A stretch of 64,000 bases of DNA from Prochlorococcus sp. AG-363-B04 (GTDB lineage: Bacteria; Cyanobacteriota; Cyanobacteriia; PCC-6307; Cyanobiaceae): assembly GCA_003278465.1 (NCBI GenBank), contig QCFC01000009.1:16974-80973 (forward strand), read 5' to 3'. A program made the translations under genes and the position numbers. Positions 13,092 to 23,990 of the stretch are shown here, piece by piece (the stretch's first letter is position 1; every line of letters begins with the position of its first letter). The notes under the pieces were generated by a model. The model worked only from the letters and a program-made list of their open reading frames with translations, did no database searches and was not told the origin of the DNA.

Positions 13092-13742
13092 CTATTGATT
13101 AAGAATTTTCTTGAATTTAGCTTTTAGATTTTGTTGGATCCATTGTTCGTTAAGGGCATCAATGTTTAATTGATTGAAAGTTGGTATCTCTGCAATGATG
13201 GGCACATTGCTGATTTCTTCTAAGGTTTTAGAGTTGTCTGAGTGTATTGGGCCATTTAGAATTAGGCCTAAAATCTTTATTTTCCTTAGTCGTAAAGCTT
13301 CTATACTCAATAGGCTGTGATTGAGAGTTCCTAGTCCACTGCGAGCAACAAGAATTATTGGAAGGTCCCAGACTTGTAGCTGATCAATTTGCATCCATTC
13401 CCGGGTAAGGGGCACCATCAAGCCTCCTGCAGTTTCTATGACAAGTGGACCTGTTAGCTGAGGTATATTTAATCGTTTTTTATTGATATACCTATCTTCT
13501 AGCTCTGCAGCCCAATGTGGGGAAACTGGTGCTTTGAAGCAATATGCTTCTGGTATCCATCGCTCTGGAGGTAGGTTGAGAAGCTCACAAACTGTTTGCC
13601 TGTCGCCACCATCGTTCATTCCACTTTGAATGGGCTTCCAATAAGTTGCTTGCAGTCCATGGACTATTAGCGCGCTGATAATTGTTTTCCCAACGTCAGT
13701 ATCAGTTCCGCAGATGACTAGCTTGGTTTGCCTGGTAGTCAT
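13092..13742 (-). CDS. bioD: Dethiobiotin synthetase
   Basis: This protein of 216 residues has the P-loop variant GTDTDVGKT at residues 12-20 and the family motif WKPIQSG. A second motif, VIETAGGLMVPL, corresponds to the BioD EGAGG region. It closes the ureido ring of dethiobiotin from diaminopelargonate, CO2 and ATP. The ATG overlaps the bioC stop by 4 bp (ATGA), so it is coupled to the upstream biotin genes. The final biotin gene, bioB, is not in this window. Confidence 0.95.
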   Translation of the reverse strand: MTTRQTKLVICGTDTDVGKTIISALIVHGLQATYWKPIQSGMNDGGDRQTVCELLNLPPERWIPEAYCFKAPVSPHWAAELEDRYINKKRLNIPQLTGPLVIETAGGLMVPLTREWMQIDQLQVWDLPIILVARSGLGTLNHSLLSIEALRLRKIKILGLILNGPIHSDNSKTLEEISNVPIIAEIPTFNQLNIDALNEQWIQQNLKAKFKKILNQ

Positions 13743-14494
13743 CTTTCAACTATTAGCACTTGAATTAGCCAAGTGAGCATGGCATCACCATTTGTTGTGC
13801 ATCGGGGCCATACTTTTTTTAAACGACGCCATTCACCTATTTTTAGAGGAGGGTGAATAGTTTCTTGTGCTCCTATAAGTTTCATCGGACGCAATAAAGA
13901 AGAAACGTTATGAGCATATTGAGTAAAGGAATATATTTTTTGATGAGAAATGCACTCTAAAGGGATTGGAGCTAATAAGTCCATATGTTTTGGTAATGGG
14001 AATGCTGTACAAGTTACGTTTGCTTCTTGCGCAGCATGATGCCATTGACTAAAACTACCCTCTACGGGCAAGGCAAGAGCTAACCAGCTTTTGGATTCAA
14101 GTGCGGTAAACCATTCTTTTACTCGATTTTGTGGATTACGTAGCCAATGAAGGGCAAAACTAGATGCAAGAAGATTTGGAACTTTGGGCCATGATGGTAG
14201 GCCGTGGTTGAGGTCGCATAGTTGTGAGTAACTGGTTGATTTATGACAGTTCAACATTCTTTGACTTCCGTCAACTCTGAGTACCGATTGTTTTGGAGTA
14301 CAGGCTTCTAAAGCATCTGCAAGCATCCCTGTACCTGTCCCAAGATCAACCCAAAAACCTCGTGGGATTGCTTTTGTTTTGCATGTCTTGGCAAGCCTCC
14401 AGGCTACTGCTCGTTGTAATTTTGCATGGCTGTTATAAGAATTAGAAGCATTCTCAAAGTTATTAAGAACTCGACTTGAATAGCTGTTAATCAT
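13739..14494 (-). CDS. bioC: Malonyl-ACP O-methyltransferase
   Basis: This SAM methyltransferase has about 251 residues, with motif I as VDLGTGTGMLADAL. It starts the pimeloyl moiety of biotin by methylating malonyl-ACP. The N-terminal NNFENASNSYNSHAKLQ is like other BioC proteins. I place the start at ATG 14494, which overlaps the stop of the upstream hydrolase gene by 4 bp (ATGA); a TTG six codons earlier gives a longer option. It is the third gene of the bioF-hydrolase-bioC-bioD operon. Confidence 0.88.
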   Translation of the reverse strand: MINSYSSRVLNNFENASNSYNSHAKLQRAVAWRLAKTCKTKAIPRGFWVDLGTGTGMLADALEACTPKQSVLRVDGSQRMLNCHKSTSYSQLCDLNHGLPSWPKVPNLLASSFALHWLRNPQNRVKEWFTALESKSWLALALPVEGSFSQWHHAAQEANVTCTAFPLPKHMDLLAPIPLECISHQKIYSFTQYAHNVSSLLRPMKLIGAQETIHPPLKIGEWRRLKKVWPRCTTNGDAMLTWLIQVLIVER

Positions 14495-15207
14495 TGAGAT
14501 AACTCTAGCCAATAGTGCACTTTCTCAATTAGGTCAGGGACGAGCAATGTATGCCCAGCATTTGAGAAATTCCAATGAGTCGGAGGACTTTGCAGATGAT
14601 CCAGAAGATCTTCAAGGAGATCAGATTTGGCTGCATTAATTACGATGGCATCTTGTTGACCATCGACAACTAGTACTTTTGCCTTGGTTGATATTTTAGA
14701 AACCAAGTCAGAAGCTTGACTGAGTAAATTAAGATCATCTTTTAGACGATATCTCCCCTCAAATGATAGGCCTTCTAGAATCGGTCCTGACGTTACTGAA
14801 GTGACTTTTTCTGGATAACAGGCTTTGGTTAGGAAACTTTTAAGCATTAATTTTTCTTGACTAGTTCCTAATTGTTGCTTCATTCCTTTTAGTCCTGTAA
14901 TTAATGAACGATTTGCTAATCCCTCTGGGAGGAATCTGCTGAAGCTTCCCAGTAGTACAACATCAGTGGCGTTTTTTAACACCCTCTTATTTAAAAGGTG
15001 AGGCCCTAGAGAATGACTAATTACTACTCTGCGCTTATGGACCTTAAGATCGAAATCTAGTTTCCAAGACGGGCTTTGAGGTAGGAGATGTCCATATCCA
15101 CGCTCTCCGTTTTGCCAATGCCATTTTTTAGCTTGAAAGTAATCCCTCCAAAGATCCCATGAATTGCTATCGCTAGCCCAACCATGCATGGCGATAATTT
15201 GTCTCAT
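14491..15207 (-). CDS. bioK: Pimeloyl-ACP methyl ester esterase, BioK/BioH-like
   Basis: This alpha/beta-hydrolase has 238 residues. The nucleophile elbow is SHSLG (Ser66), with probable Asp186 (VDGQQDAIV) and His219 (NAGHTLL) completing the triad. Lying between bioF and bioC with 4-bp overlaps on both sides, it fits the step that removes the methyl ester from pimeloyl-ACP. Marine picocyanobacteria use a BioH-unrelated esterase called BioK at this place, and the sequence fits better with that than with BioH (the elbow starts with Ser, not Gly). The assignment rests on context and triad. Confidence 0.8.
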   Translation of the reverse strand: MRQIIAMHGWASDSNSWDLWRDYFQAKKWHWQNGERGYGHLLPQSPSWKLDFDLKVHKRRVVISHSLGPHLLNKRVLKNATDVVLLGSFSRFLPEGLANRSLITGLKGMKQQLGTSQEKLMLKSFLTKACYPEKVTSVTSGPILEGLSFEGRYRLKDDLNLLSQASDLVSKISTKAKVLVVDGQQDAIVINAAKSDLLEDLLDHLQSPPTHWNFSNAGHTLLVPDLIEKVHYWLELSQ

Positions 15208-16349
15208 GAGATTGTTAGAGCTTCTAGCAGTTTTGGTAATACGCCATTGGGTAAAGATCGTCTGACAATTATGCGTAACCGTGAAGTCCCTTCAGGTACC
15301 GTCGGTGGACGTATTGCAATACATAGAAGACCAGCGTTCTCAAGTTTTCTCTGATAATCAAGTGCATTCTGATCTGTCCCTATCAAGAGAGACAGAATGG
15401 GCCCATATCCAGGTGGGCGTGACCATCCTCGGTTTGTTAATTCACAGCGCCAATGATTTGCTTCTGTTTGCAAGTTTTCTCCCCAGCGCGGATTGGCTTT
15501 GATCAACTCTAAAGCTGCTATTGCTGCAGCTGCTAAAGGAGGAGAGAGGGCAGTGGTGTATCGGAAGGCTCCGCTGTGTTGTAGAAGTTGATCGCCTGTA
15601 ATTGCATCAGTAGCTAGGAATGCTCCTCCGCAACCAAATGCTTTCCCAAAGGTGCCACTGATTATGCCGATTGACTTCAGCGAAATTCCATAACATAAAC
15701 CTCGCCCCTGTGACCCAATCACTCCTAATGCATGAGCTTCATCTACAATCATTTTGGCATTAAAACTTTCGCAAATTCCTGCCATCTTTTGTAATGAGGG
15801 ACTCGTCCCTTCCATGCTGAAAAGGCTTTCAGTTAATACGATTGGTTGTTGATTTGGATATGCTTGTTTGCACTTTTCGAGACGAGAACTGAGGTCAGAG
15901 AGGTCATTATGGGCAAATCGTTGAAGCCTGGCACCACTTGCTTTAACTCCTATTAATAGTGAATGGTGTGCGAGTCGATCTATTAAAACAGGAGTATGGC
16001 GATTAGCTAATGCCATTACTGCTGCAATATTTGCTTGGTAGCCACTTGGGAAAAGAAAAATGTTGTCTCGTTCTAACCATTCAGATAGTTTTCTTTCCAG
16101 ATCTGAGTGAACCTTGCGACTGCCGGTTACCAACCTGGATCCTCCTGATCCAATTCCTTGTGTTTCAAGTACTGATGAGGCTGCTTCAATAAGCTTTGGG
16201 TGAAGGCTTAGGTTCAGATAATCATTACTTGCAAGGTCTAATAAAGACTGTTCGTTGTCTAGCGGTGTGATTAATTTTAATTCACTGGGGCCTGGTCCTG
16301 GGCTCCAAGTACGGATTTGGCGGCGACGAGATTCAGGAATTTTTCTCAT
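15204..16349 (-). CDS. bioF: 8-amino-7-oxononanoate synthase
   Basis: This alpha-oxoamine synthase has 381 residues. VDEAHALG (Asp203, His206) and the PLP lysine Lys236 in GTFGKAFG are clear, as is the GSGGSRLVTG substrate loop at about 67-76. It condenses pimeloyl-ACP and alanine to KAPA. It is the first gene of the minus-strand biotin operon; its stop overlaps the start of the esterase gene (ATGA). The promoter should lie in the 120 bp between this gene and the divergent helicase gene. Confidence 0.95.
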   Translation of the reverse strand: MRKIPESRRRQIRTWSPGPGPSELKLITPLDNEQSLLDLASNDYLNLSLHPKLIEAASSVLETQGIGSGGSRLVTGSRKVHSDLERKLSEWLERDNIFLFPSGYQANIAAVMALANRHTPVLIDRLAHHSLLIGVKASGARLQRFAHNDLSDLSSRLEKCKQAYPNQQPIVLTESLFSMEGTSPSLQKMAGICESFNAKMIVDEAHALGVIGSQGRGLCYGISLKSIGIISGTFGKAFGCGGAFLATDAITGDQLLQHSGAFRYTTALSPPLAAAAIAALELIKANPRWGENLQTEANHWRCELTNRGWSRPPGYGPILSLLIGTDQNALDYQRKLENAGLLCIAIRPPTVPEGTSRLRIIVRRSLPNGVLPKLLEALTIS

Positions 16350-16470
16350 GTTTCTAGTTTGAATCTTGACTTATTTGAAAGTCAATTTGCATTCTTGGTT
16401 TTTTGTCAATTTGTTTTGTTTGATGCATTCTTATTCATGTCTACTCAAGATATGAAGTCTTCTTTAGCAT

Positions 16471-19263
16471 TTGGTAGATGAGTTCATCCGCGAACGTACG
16501 AACCCTTCTAATTTTGTTGTCAAGGTCGATATGGATCTTTCATCTGCCTTTCCATTTCAATTAGACCCCTTTCAGATCCAGGCTATTAATGCTCTTAATC
16601 AGGGGTATTCTGTTGTTGTAAGTGCTCCTACTGGGTCAGGGAAAACTTTAGTTGGTGAATACGCGATTAAACGAGCTATATCGCATGGAAATAAGGTTTT
16701 TTACACCACTCCTTTAAAGGCTCTTTCTAATCAAAAATTGCGTGATTTTAGAGCGGCGTTTGGTCAAGAAAATGTTGGGTTAATGACAGGAGATTTAAGT
16801 GTGAATAGGGAAGCTTCCATTTTGGTAATGACCACAGAGATTTTTAGGAATATGCTTTATGCAGCAGTGGATGAGTCTGTCGATCCATTAACAGATGTTG
16901 AAGCAGTAGTGCTTGATGAATGTCATTACATGAATGATTCTCAGCGTGGAACTGTTTGGGAAGAGTCCATTATTCATTGTCCATCTTCTGTTCAGCTGGT
17001 AGCTCTTTCCGCTACCGTTGCTAATTCCAGTCAATTAACTGATTGGATTCAGATGGTGCATGGTCCTACAGAACTGGTTCACAGTGATTTTCGACCAGTT
17101 CCTTTGCAATATAGTTTTTGCAGTGCTAAAGGATTGCATCCTCTCCTAAATAAGGAGGGAACAGGACTACATTCAAATTGCAAGATTTGGCGATCCCCAA
17201 AAGGCAATAAACGAAAAGGTCGTTCATCTAACCCTCCCCAACCTGAATCACCGAAGTTTAGTTTTGTAATTAATCAGATGGTTCAGCGAGATATGCTGCC
17301 CGCTATCTTTTTTATTTTTAGTCGTCGAGGTTGTGACAGGGCAGTTAGAGATTTAAGCAATCAATGTCTAGTTAATTTAGATGAGCAATGCAAGATTCGC
17401 GACAGATTAGAGACATATTCACAGATTAATCCTGAGGCGTTGAGAAATGGTATACATGCAGAGGCATTACTTCGTGGAATTGCTGCTCATCATGCAGGTG
17501 TATTACCAGCATGGAAAGAATTGATTGAGGAGTTGTTTCAGCAAGGTCTGATAAAAGTGGTTTTTGCTACTGAAACATTGGCTGCAGGAATCAATATGCC
17601 TGCTAGGAGTGCAGTGATTGCTTCTTTGTCGAAGAGAACTGAGCGTGGTCATAGATCATTAATGGGTAGTGAGTTTCTGCAGATGGCTGGTAGGGCTGGT
17701 AGGCGTGGATTGGATTCCAAAGGCTATGTAGTAACGATGCAAAGTCGTTTTGAAGGGGTTCATGAGGCAGGTCATTTGGCTACTCGGCCAGCGGATCCTT
17801 TAGTTAGTCAGTTTATGCCTAGTTATGGAATGGTTCTGAATCTTCTGCAACGTCATGATCTGAAGAAAACAAGAGAGTTAGTAGAACGTAGTTTTGGCCG
17901 TTATTTAGCTGGTTTGGATTTATTAGAAGAGCAGCAGATCTTGGAGAATCTTCAAAAAAAATTAAGTCAAATGAAGGAATTAGTGGGAGATGTGCCTTGG
18001 GATGATTTTCAGCAGTACGAGAAGAGACGAAGTCGTCTGCGAGAAGAACGTCGACTTTTGCGGACCCTTCAAAAACAGGCACAAGAAACTCTTGCCAATG
18101 AGCTGACTAAAGCTTTGCAGTTTGCAAGTTTTGGAACTTTAGTAAGTCTTAAAACACCCCAATTTAGGGGAAGGATTACTCCAGCAGTGATTGTCGACAA
18201 AGTTTCTGGCCCTGGACAATTCCCTCTGCTGCTTTGTCTTACGAGTGAAAATATTTGGTCATTGGTGCCATGTCAGGCAGTGGTCAGTTTATATGCAGAA
18301 TTGAGTTGTTTAAAGGTGAGTAAGATTGATAGACCGGACTTACAGTTTTCTGGAGAACTTTGTCATGGAGATCAAAGAAGTATTAGTCTCGCTGCTGCCG
18401 TAGCAGATGTTGCTAATCGACATGATATGACAACTCCTCAGTATGACTTGGCTAGTGAGGTAATTAATCAAGTGAAACTCGTAAAAGATTTGCAAGAGGA
18501 TTTGGAACTACATCCTGCTCATCATTGGGGGGATCGAAAGCACCTTAAGAAACATCGAAGTAAGATCGAAGACCTAGAGCATGAGATTGATAAACGTCAA
18601 CAACAGTTACATAATCGGGCGAATCGACATTGGGAAATCTTCCTTTCACTTGTTGAGATCCTTCAGAATTTCGGTTGCTTGAAAGCCCTGAAAGCGACTG
18701 AAATGGGGCGAACAGTTGCAGCTCTTAGAGGTGATAACGAACTCTGGCTAGGGTTGGTTTTAATGAGTGGGCATTTGGATAATTTGCGACCTTCTGATTT
18801 GGCTGCTGTCTTAGAGGCAATCAGCACAGAGGTGAATCGACCAGATATATGGAGTGGTTATTCAATTCCTGTGCATGCAGAAGAGGTAATGCAAGATCTT
18901 TATGTAATTAGAAGAGAGTTGTTAATGGCACAGCAGCGTCGCAATATAGATATCTCTGCATGGTGGGAACCAGATCTCATGGGATTAGTTGCTGCCTGGG
19001 CAAGTGGCGTTAATTGGAATGACTTAATTGCTAACACCTCTCTTGATGAGGGAGATGTCGTTAGGATTATTAGAAGAACGATAGATTTGCTTTCACAAGT
19101 CCCTTATTGCGAATCAATAAGTCAAGAATTACGTACTAATTCAAGATTAGCTTTAAAGGCGATAAACCGTTTTCCTGTATGTGAGGCAGAAGATCTGCTG
19201 AAGTCAAATGATATGGAAGTCGATATTAATATCAGCAATAGAAGGAGTGAGATCAAAGGCTAA
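16471..19263 (+). CDS. Ski2/Mtr4-like DEAD/H-box RNA helicase
   Basis: This 930-residue superfamily-2 helicase has Walker A APTGSGKT at residues 52-59, the DECH box at 149-152, LSATVA as motif III and MAGRAGRRGLD as motif VI. A C-terminal Ski2-type helical region follows. Cyanobacteria and chloroplasts (ISE2) carry such helicases, which are linked to RNA processing and decay. TTG at 16471 is the longest start; ATG 20 codons later (16531) is a good alternative because homology to helicases begins at FQLDPFQIQAI. It is divergent from bioF and convergent with fumC, with only 9 bp between the stops. Confidence 0.9.
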   Translation: MVDEFIRERTNPSNFVVKVDMDLSSAFPFQLDPFQIQAINALNQGYSVVVSAPTGSGKTLVGEYAIKRAISHGNKVFYTTPLKALSNQKLRDFRAAFGQENVGLMTGDLSVNREASILVMTTEIFRNMLYAAVDESVDPLTDVEAVVLDECHYMNDSQRGTVWEESIIHCPSSVQLVALSATVANSSQLTDWIQMVHGPTELVHSDFRPVPLQYSFCSAKGLHPLLNKEGTGLHSNCKIWRSPKGNKRKGRSSNPPQPESPKFSFVINQMVQRDMLPAIFFIFSRRGCDRAVRDLSNQCLVNLDEQCKIRDRLETYSQINPEALRNGIHAEALLRGIAAHHAGVLPAWKELIEELFQQGLIKVVFATETLAAGINMPARSAVIASLSKRTERGHRSLMGSEFLQMAGRAGRRGLDSKGYVVTMQSRFEGVHEAGHLATRPADPLVSQFMPSYGMVLNLLQRHDLKKTRELVERSFGRYLAGLDLLEEQQILENLQKKLSQMKELVGDVPWDDFQQYEKRRSRLREERRLLRTLQKQAQETLANELTKALQFASFGTLVSLKTPQFRGRITPAVIVDKVSGPGQFPLLLCLTSENIWSLVPCQAVVSLYAELSCLKVSKIDRPDLQFSGELCHGDQRSISLAAAVADVANRHDMTTPQYDLASEVINQVKLVKDLQEDLELHPAHHWGDRKHLKKHRSKIEDLEHEIDKRQQQLHNRANRHWEIFLSLVEILQNFGCLKALKATEMGRTVAALRGDNELWLGLVLMSGHLDNLRPSDLAAVLEAISTEVNRPDIWSGYSIPVHAEEVMQDLYVIRRELLMAQQRRNIDISAWWEPDLMGLVAAWASGVNWNDLIANTSLDEGDVVRIIRRTIDLLSQVPYCESISQELRTNSRLALKAINRFPVCEAEDLLKSNDMEVDINISNRRSEIKG

Positions 19264-19272
19264 CTCATTAGA

Positions 19273-20673
19273 TTAGTTAAAAGAAGGGCTGATCATCTTG
19301 CTTGGATCCATAATGCGATCGAAGTCAGATTCTGATACAAGACCTAGCTCTAGGGCTGACTGACGTAAACTAAACCCCTTGTTGTTTGCATAAGTTGCTA
19401 TAGCGCAGGCTTTTTCATACCCTATTTCAGGAACTAATGCTGTTACAAGCATTAGGGATTGATTTAAGTCTTGATTTATCTTCTTGAGGTTTGGTTCTAT
19501 TCCAGCTAGCATTGATCTTCGACAGCTCGAACAAGCATCATGGAGTAATTCAATACTATGAAGTAGATTAAAACCGATCAGTGGTTTGTAAACATTCATT
19601 TGAAGATGACCACCACTTCCTGCTAACGAAACAGCCAAATCAAGCCCAATGATTTGAGTACAAACCATTGCCATTGCTTCACATTGTGTTGGGTTAACTT
19701 TGCCAGGCATTATTGAACTTCCTGGCTCATTTTCAGGCAAAAAAAGTTCACTCAAACCTGCTCTTGGGCCACATGCAAGCAACCGTATATCATTGACTAT
19801 TTTTAAGAGTGAAGTTGCAAGTATGCGAAGTTGTGACATGGTATTTACTAGCCCATCATGACTTGCCATACAGGCAAATTTGTTGGGAGCTGTGGTAAAT
19901 GGCATTTCTGTTAGTTGAGAAATCTCTTTTGTGATTCTTTGGTCAAATTCAGGAGGAGCGTTGAGCCCGGTCCCCACGGCTGTTCCTCCAAGTGGGAGAT
20001 CATAAAGCTCTGTGAGGCTAGATTCTATGCGCTTGTATGCTGCTTCTAATTGCTTATGCCATGCAGATACTTCCTGCCCTAAAGTTAAAGGAACTGCATC
20101 TTGCAGGTGAGTACGTCCAATTTTTACAATACTTTCCCAATTCTTACTTTTTGCTCTTAGGACTTCTATAAGCTTTTTAAGTTCTGGCAAGAGATTTTGG
20201 ACAATATTTTTTACTGCTGAAATGTGGATTGCAGATGGAAAAGTATCATTAGTGGATTGGGATTTATTTACATGATCATTTGGATGAACTGGTTCATGAC
20301 TCCCTAATGGTTTTCCACTAGCTAGAGATGCAAGATTACTGATTACTTCATTGACATTCATATTTGTTTGGGTACCGCTACCTGTTTGCCACACTCGAAG
20401 TGGAAAATGTTTGTCGTGTAGTCCTTGAATAATTTCTGAGGATGCATTTTCTATTAGTTTACATCGCTTAGCATCAATAATTCCGAGTTGGTTATTTACT
20501 CTGGCGGCTGCTTTCTTAATTAGGGCTAATGAATGAATTAGTTCTAGTGGTATTGTGTCTTTGCTGATAGCAAAGTTCTTCAAAGACCTTTGAGTTTGGG
20601 CACCCCAAAGGGCTTCTTCTGGAACTTCAACAGCTCCCATGCTGTCATACTCTATTCGTATAGGAGCATTCAT
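19273..20673 (-). CDS. fumC: Fumarate hydratase class II
   Basis: A 466-residue class II fumarase. GSGTQTNMNVNEV near residue 98, GRTHLQDA (His189) and the superfamily signature GSSIMPGKVNPTQ at 318-330 are present. It interconverts fumarate and malate and returns fumarate made by purine and arginine synthesis. It lies 156 bp downstream of purB, a relative from the same superfamily that releases fumarate, so shared transcription would make metabolic sense. Confidence 0.96.
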   Translation of the reverse strand: MNAPIRIEYDSMGAVEVPEEALWGAQTQRSLKNFAISKDTIPLELIHSLALIKKAAARVNNQLGIIDAKRCKLIENASSEIIQGLHDKHFPLRVWQTGSGTQTNMNVNEVISNLASLASGKPLGSHEPVHPNDHVNKSQSTNDTFPSAIHISAVKNIVQNLLPELKKLIEVLRAKSKNWESIVKIGRTHLQDAVPLTLGQEVSAWHKQLEAAYKRIESSLTELYDLPLGGTAVGTGLNAPPEFDQRITKEISQLTEMPFTTAPNKFACMASHDGLVNTMSQLRILATSLLKIVNDIRLLACGPRAGLSELFLPENEPGSSIMPGKVNPTQCEAMAMVCTQIIGLDLAVSLAGSGGHLQMNVYKPLIGFNLLHSIELLHDACSSCRRSMLAGIEPNLKKINQDLNQSLMLVTALVPEIGYEKACAIATYANNKGFSLRQSALELGLVSESDFDRIMDPSKMISPSFN

Positions 20674-20829
20674 GAATTTGTTGTGAGGATCAAAACAGGG
20701 GAGATTGACCTTCTTAGAATTGTTAAAGAAGAAACATTCACCTGTAATTAGATAATAGTAATCAAAGCATTGAGTATTCAGAAGAAATTACAATGTTTTA
20801 GATGAACCAATTTAGTTTGGCCTATTAAT

Positions 20830-22125
20830 TTAGATATTAAGTCGTTCCCAGATTATATTCAAGTTTGCTTGATGTATTTCTGTGCTAAAGCAGTCATTTA
20901 GCTCTTCGGGAGAAAGGTGGTTTAAGACATCATTGTCTTTTTCTAAATTAACCAAGAAGTTACCTCCTTCTTGATTCCAGGCAGAGTGGGCATTTCTTTG
21001 CACGATTCTATAGGCATCCTCTCTATTCATACCTTTATTTATAAGAGCCAAGAGGACACGTTGGCTAAAGACTACTCCTCCATAGATATTCATATTACGT
21101 CGCATATTGTCTGGGTAGATTCCAAGGCCTTGAATGATTTCTGTCATTTCATACAACATGAAATGTAGTGTGATTGAGCAGTCTGGAAGCATCATTCTCT
21201 CTGTTGAACTATGGCTAATATCTCTTTCGTGCCATAGCGCTACGTTCTCAAGTGATGCGAGAACATAGCTACGAAGAACTCTAGCCAAGCCACTTACACG
21301 TTCGCTTCTGATTGGATTACGTTTATGAGGCATAGCTGAACTTCCTTTTTGCCCTTTGGAAAAACTTTCTTCTACTTCTAAGACATCTGTGCGTTGCAGA
21401 TTGCGTATTTCAGTTGCGAAACGATCTAGCGAAGATCCAACCAATGCAAGGGTTTGTATGTAGTCGGCATGACGATCTCGAGATATCACTTGTGTGCTAG
21501 CGGTATCAGGCGTGAGGCCAAGTTTTTCGCATGTGAGTCGTTCTATTTCTGGATCTGTATTTGCGTATGTACCCATGGCACCACTTATCTGTCCGACAGC
21601 AATGTCTTTTTCAAGCCGGTCAAGTCTTTCTGAATTTCGTATTGTTTCTGCCAACCATCCTGCAAGCTTGAAACCGAAAGTGATTGGCTCTCCATGAATT
21701 GCATGAGATCGGCCTATCATGACAGTATTTTTATGTTCTTTGGCGAGTATTCGAATAGCTGTTTCTAGTTGACTGAGTTCTTTGCGAAGTAGCCCTACGG
21801 AAGCTTTTAGTTGAAGGGCAAGACCTGTATCAAGTACGTCACTACTTGTCATTCCTACATGGATGAAGCGACCTGCATCCCCAACATTCTCATTAACATT
21901 TGTCAGAAAGGCGATCACGTCATGACGAACTTCTGATTCGATTTCCAGAATTCGCTGCTCGTCAAAACTGGCATTCTCTTTGATTTGCTTCAGAGCGGAT
22001 TTTGGGATAAGTCCCAATTTGCAGCTTGCCTCACAAGCGGCAACTTCAACATTTAACCAACTTTGGTATTTTGCCTGGTCGGTCCAGACAGCTGCCATTT
22101 CGGGAAGTGTGTATCTGTCAATCAA
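20830..22125 (-). CDS. purB: Adenylosuccinate lyase
   Basis: A 431-residue lyase with GMTSSDVLDTGLALQ (residues 91-105), GRSHAIHGEP (catalytic His141) and the signature GSSAMPHKRNP at 261-271. It splits SAICAR and adenylosuccinate in purine synthesis, releasing fumarate. The start ATG follows the small DUF-like gene at 22170 on the same strand by 44 bp. The downstream fumC gene would use its fumarate product. Confidence 0.96.
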   Translation of the reverse strand: MIDRYTLPEMAAVWTDQAKYQSWLNVEVAACEASCKLGLIPKSALKQIKENASFDEQRILEIESEVRHDVIAFLTNVNENVGDAGRFIHVGMTSSDVLDTGLALQLKASVGLLRKELSQLETAIRILAKEHKNTVMIGRSHAIHGEPITFGFKLAGWLAETIRNSERLDRLEKDIAVGQISGAMGTYANTDPEIERLTCEKLGLTPDTASTQVISRDRHADYIQTLALVGSSLDRFATEIRNLQRTDVLEVEESFSKGQKGSSAMPHKRNPIRSERVSGLARVLRSYVLASLENVALWHERDISHSSTERMMLPDCSITLHFMLYEMTEIIQGLGIYPDNMRRNMNIYGGVVFSQRVLLALINKGMNREDAYRIVQRNAHSAWNQEGGNFLVNLEKDNDVLNHLSPEELNDCFSTEIHQANLNIIWERLNI

Positions 22126-22169
22126 TGGTGGTCAAATTGGCTAAGGTTTATTTAACGTAAATCTATGAA

Positions 22170-22418
22170 TTAAGCAGCCTTTAGACGTTTGTGTTCAACT
22201 TCCCATTGAACGAATTGGCCCCATGATTGTTGTCTTACCCAGCAGCGACCACCTCGACAATGAAGAACCTGAAAGGGAGGGAGATCTCTGGGGTGATTAT
22301 CTAAAGTTACGAAACTACCTGGAGGGAGTAGTTCTAGGACATTTCCGAATTGCACCAGAGGCATTACTTTGAGAGCCCTTTGATTGTGTGTGGCTTTTGG
22401 ATTGTGAGGTTGCGACAC
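22170..22418 (-). CDS. Small protein of unknown function, 82 aa
   Basis: This GTG-started ORF gives 82 residues with a beta-rich middle (VLELLPPGSFVTLDNHP, FQVLHCRGGRCWVRQQSW) and a basic end. The compact, Gly/Cys/Trp-containing core looks like a real small folded domain. It precedes purB by 44 bp and is divergent from the tlyA-like gene. I do not recognise the family. No signal peptide or helix is seen. Confidence 0.65.
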   Translation of the reverse strand: MSQPHNPKATHNQRALKVMPLVQFGNVLELLPPGSFVTLDNHPRDLPPFQVLHCRGGRCWVRQQSWGQFVQWEVEHKRLKAA

Positions 22419-22518
22419 GTTTCTAATGATCTGTTTTGAGTGATCCTCTCCGTATCTTTTACGTTTTTAGTAAGTTGCATGGTTTTTGTTCCGATTTCCC
22501 CCCTCTTTTTATGACGAA

Positions 22519-23685
<1,167 letters not shown>

Positions 23686-23925
23686 TTAAGTATGTTTTGG
23701 AGAGAGGGGGTCTTTTGAAATACTAGAAACGTAGTTTAAGAGTAGTCCAGCTTGTTCTGCATCATGAGAAAGCTCTATTGCATCAGATTTAGGAAGTGAA
23801 ACTTGGCTTTTAGCTAAAGCATCCCAATACTCATCTTCGAAATGAGTCTGGAGCCACAAGATTCCATGGACACTCTTTGGATGAATATCAAACCCTTTTT
23901 CTGTGTCAACTAAACATATGTCCAT
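23686..23925 (-). CDS. Small protein of unknown function upstream of glnB, 79 aa
   Basis: This ATG-started ORF gives 79 acidic residues with HGILWLQTHFEDEYWDALAK in the middle and no membrane helix or cysteine motif. It is the first gene of a probable two-gene unit with glnB (27 bp gap). The pattern of a WLQTHFE stretch looks like a conserved cyanobacterial small protein, but I cannot name the family. Because of the linkage it may act in nitrogen control; this is inference only. Confidence 0.65.
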   Translation of the reverse strand: MDICLVDTEKGFDIHPKSVHGILWLQTHFEDEYWDALAKSQVSLPKSDAIELSHDAEQAGLLLNYVSSISKDPLSPKHT

Positions 23926-23976
23926 GAAAGTATGTCGTCTAGGAACCTATTAGGGGGTAAGAGGGGTTTCTATGTT

Positions 23977-23990
23977 GTTGCTATTGCTAC
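23977..23990 (-). promoter_or_regulatory. Possible NtcA-binding site
   Basis: On the minus strand the sequence is GTAGCAATAGCAAC, which matches the NtcA consensus GTA-N8-TAC at five of six fixed bases. A TAATAG -10-like box lies 24 bp downstream, close to the 22-23 bp spacing of NtcA-activated promoters. It is 52 bp before the ATG of the gene upstream of glnB. NtcA control of glnB is known in cyanobacteria; this particular site is a prediction. Confidence 0.35.
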
